Shown here: piece by piece, positions 25,944 to 32,793 of the stretch
Layout of the letters: each line of letters starts with the position of its first letter
Numbering within the stretch: the first letter of the stretch is position 1
Assembly: GCF_007625055.1 (NCBI RefSeq)
Contig: NZ_VMQS01000029.1
Location: 1 to 32,793, forward strand
Direction of reading: 5' to 3'
DNA from: Halomonas sp.
GTDB taxonomy: Bacteria; Pseudomonadota; Gammaproteobacteria; Pseudomonadales; Halomonadaceae
DNA length: 32,793 nucleotides
Program-made: the position numbers and the translations under genes
Notes under the pieces: model-generated
What the model was told of the DNA's origin: nothing
The model's input: the letters and a program-made list of their open reading frames with translations, nothing else
Databases searched by the model: none

Positions 25944-25979
25944 CCCCTGCCGGGGTGGCTGGCACCTTTCCGGCAGGGG
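25944..25979 (-). other. Hairpin 2 in the yajC-secD spacer
   Basis: CCCCTGCCGG / CCGGCAGGGG, a perfect 10-bp GC-rich inverted repeat. An inner GGTG/CACC stem can extend it. No T-run follows, so it looks like a stability or processing element rather than a terminator. Confidence 0.6.
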
Positions 25980-25990
25980 CAAAGGGAAGA

Positions 25991-26317
25991 TCAGATGGAC
26001 TTGATGGTTCCCTTGGGCAACACGGCGGCAATGGCATTCTTTTGCACATTGACCTCAGTGCCTTCAGAAACTTCCAGGGTAACGAACTCATCACTCACCT
26101 TGGTGATACGCCCCACCAGACCGCCGCCGATGACGATCTCATCACCTTTGTCGATGCTGTTGATCAGCTGTTTATGCTGCTTGGCGCGTTTTGCCTGGGG
26201 GCGCCAAAGCAGGAAATAGAAAATCAGCACAAAGCCGACCAGCATGACGATCTGGGCAATACCGCCGCCGGCGGCTGCTTCCTGAGCGTGGGCTGGGGAG
26301 ATAAAGAAATCCAGCAT
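25991..26317 (-). CDS. yajC: Sec translocon accessory protein YajC
   Basis: Small inner-membrane protein that binds SecDF. It has 108 residues: a short N-terminal region (MLDFFISPAHAQEAAAGGG), one membrane helix (about 20-41) with the family LLWRPQAKRAKQH junction, and a cytoplasmic YajC domain (GDEIVIGGGLVGRITKV). An AGGAG lies eight bases before the ATG. It follows tgt by 75 bases, in the conserved queA-tgt-yajC-secD-secF order. Confidence 0.97.
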   Translation of the reverse strand: MLDFFISPAHAQEAAAGGGIAQIVMLVGFVLIFYFLLWRPQAKRAKQHKQLINSIDKGDEIVIGGGLVGRITKVSDEFVTLEVSEGTEVNVQKNAIAAVLPKGTIKSI

Positions 26318-26392
26318 GAATGCAACTCCTGAGTTGATTAATCACGGTGAGTAGGAAAGTGCCGGTGCAGTACGCCACACGCGCACAGCACC

Positions 26393-27574
<1,182 letters not shown>

Positions 27575-28606
27575 TCAGCGCGTCAACAGCATGGCATCGC
27601 CGTAGCTGAAAAAGGCGTAGCGCTCTTCTACAGCAACCCGGTATGCCCGCATGATGGTGTCATAACCGGCAAAGGCCGAAACCAGCATCATCAAGGTGGA
27701 TTCAGGTAAATGAAAGTTGGTGATCAGGGCATCAACGCAATGCCATTGATAGCCGGGATAGATAAAGATATCGGTATCGCCGGTAAGGGGGGCGATGCTG
27801 CCGTCTGCTGTCTGGGCGCAGGCACTTTCCAGACAGCGCACGCTGGTAGTGCCAACGGCAATCACCCGCTTGCCTGCTGTCTGGGCGTCGCGAACCTGCT
27901 GGCAGGTGGCTTCAGAGACATCAACCCACTCGCTGTGCATAGGGTGCTCGCGAATATCCTCAACCCTCACGGGCTGGAAGGTGCCAGCGCCAACGTGCAG
28001 GGTGACAAAGGCGCTCTGAATGCCTTTCTCAGCCAGGGCGTCGAGCAGAGGCTGGTCAAAATGCAGCCCCGCTGTGGGGGCAGCAACCGCGCCATCACGG
28101 CGCGCGTAAACGGTTTGGTAACGCTCACGGTCGCTCAGCTCATCCTCGCGGTCAATATAGGGCGGCAACGGCATATGGCCGTGCTCTTCCAACAGCGCGA
28201 TCATGGGTGTCTCACCGAGAAAGCGCAGCTCAAAAAGGGCGTCGCGACGCCCCTCAACCACGGCATGAATATTGCCTTCGAAGATCAGTTCGGTCCCCGG
28301 CTTGGGAGATTTACTGGAACGCAGATGGGCCAGGCCACGGTAGGCATCCAGCGGGCGTTCAAGCAGCATTTCGACCTTGCCGCCGCTGGCTTTCTGGCCG
28401 TGTAAGCGTGCCGGGATTACTCGGGTGTCGTTGAATACCAGCAGGTCGCCAGGCTCAAGAATGTCCAACAGATCGGTAAAACGGCGGTGCGCTAAATGGC
28501 CATTCTGAGCGTCTACATGCAACAGGCGACAGTCGCTGCGCTGCTCGGAAGGGTAGCGGGCAATCAACTCTTCAGGAAGCTCGTAGAAAAAATCGGCACG
28601 CTGCAT
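27575..28606 (-). CDS. queA: S-adenosylmethionine:tRNA ribosyltransferase-isomerase
   Basis: Adds the epoxycyclopentane ring from SAM to preQ1-modified tRNA, forming epoxyqueuosine. The 343-residue product starts [19 protein letters not shown] and contains [13 protein letters not shown], the central [11 protein letters not shown] motif, [12 protein letters not shown] and the C-terminal [17 protein letters not shown]. All are family signatures. E. coli QueA has 356 aa. It leads the queA-tgt-yajC-secDF operon, whose first two genes act one after the other on the same tRNA position. Confidence 0.97.
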   Translation of the reverse strand: MQRADFFYELPEELIARYPSEQRSDCRLLHVDAQNGHLAHRRFTDLLDILEPGDLLVFNDTRVIPARLHGQKASGGKVEMLLERPLDAYRGLAHLRSSKSPKPGTELIFEGNIHAVVEGRRDALFELRFLGETPMIALLEEHGHMPLPPYIDREDELSDRERYQTVYARRDGAVAAPTAGLHFDQPLLDALAEKGIQSAFVTLHVGAGTFQPVRVEDIREHPMHSEWVDVSEATCQQVRDAQTAGKRVIAVGTTSVRCLESACAQTADGSIAPLTGDTDIFIYPGYQWHCVDALITNFHLPESTLMMLVSAFAGYDTIMRAYRVAVEERYAFFSYGDAMLLTR

Positions 28607-28638
28607 GACGAAGCTCTTTCAATGAAAACAGGGCGCAC

Positions 28639-28667
28639 AGGATAGCGCTTTCGCTTGATAAAGTCAG
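28639..28667 (-). promoter_or_regulatory. Candidate promoter for the queA operon
   Basis: Minus strand: CTGACT (4 of 6), 17-base spacer, TATCCT (4 of 6), about 33 bases before the queA ATG. Correct spacing and position, modest hexamers. Confidence 0.35.
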
Positions 28668-28708
28668 GCGGGAAAGTAAGGGTCGTCAGTAAAAGTCAGT
28701 TTATGCGA

Positions 28709-28736
28709 TTGACCCGCAAGGAAGATAACGTATAAT
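28709..28736 (+). promoter_or_regulatory. Promoter of tRNA-Leu
   Basis: TTGACC (5 of 6), 16-base spacer and a perfect TATAAT (28731-28736), followed by the GC-rich GCGCCTC. The transcript would start near 28743, only about four bases before the mature tRNA. A GC-rich discriminator after the -10 is a mark of promoters under stringent (ppGpp) control. Confidence 0.8.
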
Positions 28737-28746
28737 GCGCCTCGTT

Positions 28747-28833
28747 GCCGGTGTGGCGGAATTGGTAGACGCAGCGGATTCAAAATCCGCCGCCTTTACG
28801 GGTGTGCCAGTTCGAGTCTGGCCACCGGCACCA
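28747..28833 (+). tRNA. tRNA-Leu, anticodon CAA
   Basis: 87-base class II tRNA with a long variable arm and encoded CCA. The acceptor stem GCCGGTG pairs with CACCGGC, the discriminator base is A, and CCA is at 28831-28833. The anticodon stem GCGGA/TCCGC encloses the loop TTCAAAA, with anticodon CAA at 28781-28783, reading UUG. The T arm contains GTTCGAGTC. It has its own promoter and terminator. Confidence 0.97.
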
Positions 28834-28879
28834 CACAAACTGTAGTGTGTCTATATATAATCTACAGACGAATCTGAAA

Positions 28880-28906
28880 GCCTGGCGTTCCTCGCCAGGC
28901 TTTTTT
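28880..28906 (+). terminator. Rho-independent terminator after tRNA-Leu
   Basis: GCCTGGCG / CGCCAGGC, a perfect 8-bp stem with a five-base loop, followed by TTTTTT. It ends the tRNA transcript and isolates it from the RidA-family gene. Confidence 0.93.
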
Positions 28907-29008
28907 GCGTTTGCAGGATTTGCATATTATTGGTTTCTGAAAGCCCCGCCGGTCTTTCTGATAAGCAGGAAGCGGATAATTTACGATATTCTTCCAGGAG
29001 TAAGAGCG

Positions 29009-29383
29009 ATGACACCCACAAACAATACCGTTTTGCGTCACGATACCAAAACACGTATGAGCCGTGCCGTCATTCATAACGGTGTCGCCTATCTATGCGG
29101 CCAGGTGGCAGGGCCGGACGCACGCGAAGGGGATATTACCGAGCAGACACAAAGCATGCTGGCGCGGCTGGATGCGCTGCTCAAGGAAATTGGTTCCAGC
29201 CGTGAGCAGCTTCTTAGTGCGACCGTTTACCTGAAAGACGGTGAGGATGTTGCCGCCATGAACGCTGTCTGGGACGCCTGGGTGCCAGACGGTTATGCGC
29301 CAGCCCGTACCTGTGTCTGCGCGCCGCTACCGGCGGATGAACTCAAGGTGGAAATTACCGTGACAACGGCGGTCAACGCCTGA
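29009..29383 (+). CDS. RidA/YjgF/YER057c-family protein
   Basis: Probably a cytoplasmic trimer. Archetypal RidA hydrolyses reactive enamine/imine intermediates made by PLP enzymes; other Rid subfamilies have unknown substrates. 124 aa. The catalytic-type Arg is present in [11 protein letters not shown], and the conserved Glu is in [29 protein letters not shown] is the usual N-terminal half. The name ridA is not given because this resembles the YoaB-type subgroup. The start is fixed by AGGAG (28996-29000) eight bases before the ATG; the longer open frame runs back through the tRNA terminator. It is convergent with the HexR-type gene, 13 bases apart. Confidence 0.88.
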   Translation: MTPTNNTVLRHDTKTRMSRAVIHNGVAYLCGQVAGPDAREGDITEQTQSMLARLDALLKEIGSSREQLLSATVYLKDGEDVAAMNAVWDAWVPDGYAPARTCVCAPLPADELKVEITVTTAVNA

Positions 29384-29396
29384 CACCCTCAGTTAA

Positions 29397-30260
29397 TCAG
29401 CCACCTGGTTTCCTGACCGGGAAGCGGGTGTCGCGCAGGCTGTCCTTGATCTTCTTCAGATGGGGCAGAAAATCTTCACCGCGACGCAGGGTGACCCCGG
29501 TTGCCAGGGCATCAAGCAGGGTCAGCTGGATCATTCTTGAGGTCATGGGCAGGTAGTGGTCGGTATCTTCCGGGGTCGCGACTTCCAGGGTGGCGGTGCA
29601 TTCATTGGTCAGCGGTGAAGCAGGGGCGGTAATGCCCAGTACCACGGCGCCCGCTTCTCGTGCGACCCGGGCAATATCGACCAGTTCACGGGTGCGCCCG
29701 GTGTAGGAAATCACTACCACCACATCACCGGTATGACAGGCAGCCGCCACCATACGCTGCATCAGCACATCCACATAGGCCACCACCGGCAGGTTGAAAC
29801 GGAAGAACTTGTGCTGGGCATCCTGGGCTACGGCGCCTGATGCCCCCAGGCCAAAAAAGTGAATCTGTCTGGCTTGAGTAAGGTAATCGACCATACGCTC
29901 GACGGCTTGCATATCGATCGCGCGGCGCGCTTCGTCCAGAGCCGCAATAGTGGCGTCAAAAATCTTGTCGGTATACTGGCTGGCAGAATCGTCCGGCTCC
30001 ACCGCACGGGTAACATACGGCGTTCCGCCTGCCAGGCTCTGGGCCAGTTTGATCTTGAAATCAGGAAACCCCTTGGCCCCAAAGTTGCGGCAAAACCGGT
30101 TGACGGTGGGCTCACTGACGCTGGCCGCCTGGGCAAGGCTTGCGATGCTCAGGCTGGTGGCGGAGGCCGGGTCTTCAAGAATTACATTGGCGACCTTACG
30201 CTCGGAGCGATTCAGTTCTTCCAGACGTTGGCGTAAGCGCTCAATCAGGTCGTGAGCCAT
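29397..30260 (-). CDS. hexR: RpiR-family transcription regulator, HexR-type
   Basis: Sugar-phosphate-responsive DNA-binding regulator. The N-terminal HTH domain (about 1-78) includes [16 protein letters not shown] and [19 protein letters not shown]. The C-terminal SIS domain (about 125-260) has [20 protein letters not shown] and [18 protein letters not shown]. The alignment with Pseudomonas HexR, which controls Entner-Doudoroff genes in response to KDPG, is good by eye. However, zwf, pgl, eda and edd, its usual neighbours, are not here, so the assignment rests on sequence. 287 aa. GGAG precedes the ATG at a longish ten bases. Confidence 0.85.
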   Translation of the reverse strand: MAHDLIERLRQRLEELNRSERKVANVILEDPASATSLSIASLAQAASVSEPTVNRFCRNFGAKGFPDFKIKLAQSLAGGTPYVTRAVEPDDSASQYTDKIFDATIAALDEARRAIDMQAVERMVDYLTQARQIHFFGLGASGAVAQDAQHKFFRFNLPVVAYVDVLMQRMVAAACHTGDVVVVISYTGRTRELVDIARVAREAGAVVLGITAPASPLTNECTATLEVATPEDTDHYLPMTSRMIQLTLLDALATGVTLRRGEDFLPHLKKIKDSLRDTRFPVRKPGG

Positions 30261-30345
30261 TCAGTGTGTCTCCGTTAGAGGTAGAGGTTGGTGTCCAGTG
30301 CGCGCACCATCGCGCGAATGTTTCAGCAGGCCGTGGTCAGGCATA

Positions 30346-30374
30346 ATGATAGCCTTGGCCGATTCTGCAGCCAA
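30346..30374 (-). promoter_or_regulatory. Candidate promoter for hexR
   Basis: Minus strand: TTGGCT (4 of 6), 17-base spacer, TATCAT (5 of 6), about 85 bases before the hexR ATG. Confidence 0.45.
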
Positions 30375-30438
30375 TGGCACTTAACGGGTGTGTCCCGTCA
30401 GCGATTTCAATGCCTTCAGCAACGACGCCTCACCCTGG

Positions 30439-30454
30439 CCCCTTGGCCAAGGGG
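30439..30454. other. Perfect 16-base palindrome in the hexR upstream region
   Basis: CCCCTTGGCCAAGGGG is identical to its own reverse complement, with no loop. It is suited to binding a dimeric regulator. It does not resemble the known HexR operator (TGTAATTAAATTACA). Confidence 0.5.
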
Positions 30455-30759
30455 GCGGCATCTGAAAGGCGGTTATCTGTCTTGACAGACTATCAGCATT
30501 TTAACCCGACCGCAGGCTCGGTGCAGGGCTCTTGGGACATTCTGGCGCTAGCGCTGCTTTTCCTGTGCAAGGTGTCATGTTGAATCGTTCAGCAAAGTAA
30601 TAAATGCTTGTGAGCATCAATAGTTTTGCTGTTGTTATAAGCTGTAGAAGTCTTGTCAAAAGGGGCGCAAGCGGCGACGATGAAAAGGAATGACGTTTTT
30701 CACCGATGCTGATGGCATCATTTCATCCGACTATGGCGCGATTCTGGCGGAGGCAATCC

Positions 30760-31971
30760 ATGTCACAAGGCAGCAAGCCACCGATGTCGACATTCACCCG
30801 GCCAGCTGCGGGTTCATCAGCCGACGACTTGTCTGGCGCTTCCCTGGCCAGTATTGATGAGGTAGATGCCAGTCAATGGGATAGTCTGGTAGATGCAGAT
30901 CACCCCTTTCTTCGTCATGCCTATCTGCAGGCGTTGGAAGCCAGTGGTTCGGTGTGTGAAAAGACCGGCTGGGTACCCGCGCATCTGGCTGTCTGGCGAG
31001 GCAGGACGCTTGTCGGCGCGATGCCTTTTTATCGTAAATATCACTCCTACGGTGAGTACGTCTTTGACTGGGCGTGGGCGGATGCCCTCGAGCGCGCCGG
31101 CGGACGTTATTACCCCAAGGCATTGAGCGCCATTCCCTATACGCCAGTGCCCGGGCAGCGCATTCTGGTGGCTTCAGGGTTGGCGGTTGAAACCGTTGTC
31201 GAGGTGCTTGCCGGTGAGCTGAAACGCATTTGTGATGATGAGGCGCTTTCCAGCTGGCACTTTCTGTTTGGTAGCGAGACTGATGTCAGCACCTGGCAGC
31301 GCCAGTGGCCAGCGTTGATGGCTCGCGAGGGCGTTCAGTTTCAGTGGCGCGACAAGGGTTACGAGGATTTTGAGGGTTTTCTGGCGGCCATGACCTCCAA
31401 GCGGCGCAAGATGATCAAGCGCGAGCGACGTCTGGTCGCCGATCAGGGGCTTACCCTGCAGCGTCTGGAAGGCGAGGCGATTACGTCACAAGCCCTGATA
31501 CATTTCTACCGATGCTATTCGATTACCTACCACGAGCGGGGTCGCCCACCCTACCTCAACCTGGACTTTTTCCAACGCCTGCGTAATGCCATGCCTGATG
31601 CCCTTGTGCTGGTGCAGGCCCACCTGGAAGGCAGGCCAGTCGCCGCTGCCCTTTATCTGAAAGGTAATAAGAGCCTGTATGGGCGCTATTGGGGGAGTGA
31701 AGTCGTCGCGGACTGCCTGCACTTCGAGGCATGTTACTACCAGGGCATCGAGTACTGCCTGGAGCATGGCCTGACGCTGTTTGACCCAGGTACTCAGGGC
31801 GAGCACAAGCTGGTGCGAGGGTTTCATCCCCAGCGGCTGTGTTCGCTGCATTATGTCGCGCACCCGGGTCTTGAAGCCGGTGTAGCGCAGTTCTGCCGGG
31901 AAGAAGCCCAGCATGTCAAGGCATACCGCCGGGCGGCACTGGACGCTTTACCATTCAAAGTGCCTGAATGA
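30760..31971 (+). CDS. DUF482 / GNAT-like acyltransferase family protein
   Basis: Member of the family formerly called peptidogalycan biosynthesis/recognition protein (COG3146, DUF482), with a GNAT-related double domain. The acyl acceptor is unknown. In the 403-aa product the typical opening is DASQWDSLVDADHPFLRHAYLQALE, followed by KYHSYGEYVFDWAWA, MTSKRRKMIKRERR, SITYHERGRPPYLNLDFFQRL, KSLYGRYWGS and the ending FDPGTQGEHKLVRGF. ATG at 30760 is chosen since GGAGG lies six bases before it; the frame is open 18 codons further up. It stands where eno often precedes ftsB in other gammaproteobacteria. Confidence 0.86.
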   Translation: MSQGSKPPMSTFTRPAAGSSADDLSGASLASIDEVDASQWDSLVDADHPFLRHAYLQALEASGSVCEKTGWVPAHLAVWRGRTLVGAMPFYRKYHSYGEYVFDWAWADALERAGGRYYPKALSAIPYTPVPGQRILVASGLAVETVVEVLAGELKRICDDEALSSWHFLFGSETDVSTWQRQWPALMAREGVQFQWRDKGYEDFEGFLAAMTSKRRKMIKRERRLVADQGLTLQRLEGEAITSQALIHFYRCYSITYHERGRPPYLNLDFFQRLRNAMPDALVLVQAHLEGRPVAAALYLKGNKSLYGRYWGSEVVADCLHFEACYYQGIEYCLEHGLTLFDPGTQGEHKLVRGFHPQRLCSLHYVAHPGLEAGVAQFCREEAQHVKAYRRAALDALPFKVPE

Positions 31972-32030
31972 TGGTGCACCTGAGAAGCCTGCTGAAATGG
32001 GCGGCGACTCGCCGATGATCCTGCTTGGTG

Positions 32031-32118
32031 GCATAATGCTGTGCATCACGCAAACGTATCGTTGTATGAAGGCAATCTTCTAGTCGTGCAGTTGATAATC
32101 AGGTGAATGGCATTATGC
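32031..32118 (+). other. Inverted repeat enclosing the ftsB leader
   Basis: GCATAATGC at 32031-32039 and GCATTATGC at 32110-32118 are perfect 9-base complements, 70 bases apart. The right arm contains the ftsB ATG. The left arm holds CATAAT, a possible -10; a promoter there would leave the left arm largely outside the RNA. Confidence 0.35.
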
Positions 32119-32471
32119 ACAGGGGTCAAAAGGAAGACACAGGGAGCGAGCGTTGGCCAGCCCGGAAATGGTTGGTTGTGGCACTCCTGGTGGTGTTCGC
32201 ACTGCTTCAATATCAACTCTGGTGGGGGACCGGCGGTTGGTATGATCTTAAAAAGGTTGAGCAGCGGGTCGCCGATCAGGACGCCTTCAATGCGCCGCTA
32301 AGGGACCGCAATGCCCGGCTGAGCGCCGAAATTGCGGATCTTAAAACCGGCCTGGATGCCATTGAGGAACGCGCGCGCAGTGATACGGGTATGGTGCGCT
32401 CCGATGAGCAGTTTTTCTGGGTGCCGGGTGTGACGCTGGATGACTTTCCACAGATGAGGAACCCTGAGTGA
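32115..32471 (+). CDS. ftsB: Cell division protein FtsB
   Basis: Bitopic inner-membrane divisome protein that forms a complex with FtsL and FtsQ. 118 aa: a short basic cytoplasmic tail, one membrane helix (about 19-36, LVVALLVVFALLQYQLWW) and a periplasmic coiled coil (VEQRVADQDAFNAPLRDRN ... ARLSAEIADLKTGLDAIEERARSD). It ends with the typical DEQFFWVPG. ATG at 32115 is used, as AGGTGA lies eight bases upstream; a GTG at 32103 would add four residues. The stop overlaps the ispD start (GTGA), as in E. coli. Confidence 0.93.
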   Translation: MHRGQKEDTGSERWPARKWLVVALLVVFALLQYQLWWGTGGWYDLKKVEQRVADQDAFNAPLRDRNARLSAEIADLKTGLDAIEERARSDTGMVRSDEQFFWVPGVTLDDFPQMRNPE

Positions 32472-32793
32472 GCGAGATCACCTGGCTAGTGGTGCCTGCC
32501 GCTGGCCAAGGCAAACGCATGGGCGCAGAAATCCCGAAACAGTACCTTGATCTGCAGGGAATGCCGATTATGGCCTTGACCCTGCATCGCCTGTACGCGG
32601 CACTGCCGGATGCCCGTCTGGTGCTTTGCCTGGATGATCAGGACCAGTGGTTTTCACCAGGCTGGGTACCCTTTGAGCGCTGGCAGCGAGTGTCGGGCGG
32701 CACAGAGCGTATGGATAGCGTGCTTAACGCCCTGCAGACATTGAATGCCGCTGAAGATGACCTGGTGCTGGTGCATGATGTGGCCAGGCCCTG
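32468..32793 (+). CDS. ispD: 2-C-methyl-D-erythritol 4-phosphate cytidylyltransferase (partial)
   Basis: Third step of the MEP pathway: couples MEP to CTP. The first 108 residues are seen. GTG start, then SEITWLVVPAAGQGKRMGAE, the nucleotide-binding loop of the family, followed by IPKQYLDLQGMPIMALTL, the GGTERMDSVLNAL motif and VHDVARP at the edge. The gene runs off the right end of the window. The start overlaps the ftsB stop by four bases. With ispG it gives two MEP-pathway genes in the window, in separate operons. Confidence 0.97.
   Translation, partial: MSEITWLVVPAAGQGKRMGAEIPKQYLDLQGMPIMALTLHRLYAALPDARLVLCLDDQDQWFSPGWVPFERWQRVSGGTERMDSVLNALQTLNAAEDDLVLVHDVARP

Larger units (their letters stand above)
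30261..30759. other. Intergenic region of about 500 bases between hexR and the DUF482 gene
   Basis: No convincing gene, RNA or mobile element is seen. It holds a candidate hexR promoter (30346-30374), a perfect 16-base palindrome (30439-30454), and a TTGACA at 30482-30487 with no matching -10. A short ATGCT-TGTG-AGCAT hairpin lies near 30604-30617. The last 170 bases are more AT-rich (TTGTTATAAGC near 30631) and may hold the promoter of the downstream gene. The region is the longest non-coding stretch in the window. Confidence 0.6.

Noticed and set aside
28856-28861. Perfect TATAAT just after tRNA-Leu, as a promoter for the RidA-family gene
   Set aside because: No -35 at 16-18 bases, and the strong terminator at 28880-28906 lies between it and the gene.
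28802-29008. Longer version of the RidA-family protein (69 extra residues)
   Set aside because: The extension starts inside the tRNA, runs through its terminator, has no family similarity, and a good AGGAG marks the ATG at 29009.
30482-30487. TTGACA as a -35 for the DUF482 gene
   Set aside because: No acceptable -10 at 15-19 bases downstream, and it lies about 270 bases from the gene.

Overview
The window looks like core chromosome of a gammaproteobacterium, most likely a member of the Halomonadaceae or a close relative. The support is gene order (def-fmt / lysM-dprA-tsaC-hemF-aroE; iscR...ndk-rlmN-pilW-rodZ-ispG-hisS-yfgM-bamB-der; queA-tgt-yajC-secD-secF; ftsB-ispD), protein sequences close to E. 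coli and Pseudomonas, and acidic linkers of the kind common in halophiles. The family-level name is inference. There is no rRNA, phage, insertion sequence, CRISPR array or plasmid feature. One tRNA is present, tRNA-Leu(CAA).

Layout. 1-1133 (minus): def and the start of fmt, for N-terminal Met processing and formylation. 1284-5982 (plus): a LysM protein, dprA, tsaC, hemF and aroE, closed by a two-way terminator. 6027-7118 (minus): a small membrane protein and an M48 lipoprotein protease. 7253-8122 (plus): a DUF815 ATPase. 8123-19926 (minus): a long co-directional series from iscR down to der, covering Fe-S and cysteine sulfur metabolism, nucleotide balance, tRNA/rRNA modification, type IV pilus, cell shape, isoprenoids, histidyl-tRNA and outer-membrane assembly. 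cysE and trmJ lie upstream on the same strand. 22081-22875 (plus): suhB, divergent from trmJ. 23043-28606 (minus): queA, tgt, yajC, secD, secF. 28747-29383 (plus): tRNA-Leu and a RidA-family gene. 29397-30260 (minus): a HexR/RpiR regulator. 30760-32793 (plus): a DUF482 acyltransferase-like gene, ftsB and the start of ispD.

Three points stand out. (1) SuhB at its usual locus has lost most inositol-monophosphatase metal ligands, yet its leader keeps a boxA element with hairpins. This fits a protein kept for Nus-factor antitermination rather than catalysis. (2) The isc locus holds only iscR, iscS and iscA. iscU, hscB, hscA and fdx are missing, and IscS lacks the C-terminal tail that binds IscU in E. 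coli, while the IscR-type operator is still recognisable. (3) The RodZ linker carries a 9-bp in-frame tandem repeat encoding Ala-Thr-Asp units.

Coding density is high. The largest stretch without a gene is about 500 bases (30261-30759). Start codons were chosen from Shine-Dalgarno sites and family alignment, so several genes are shorter than their longest open frame.
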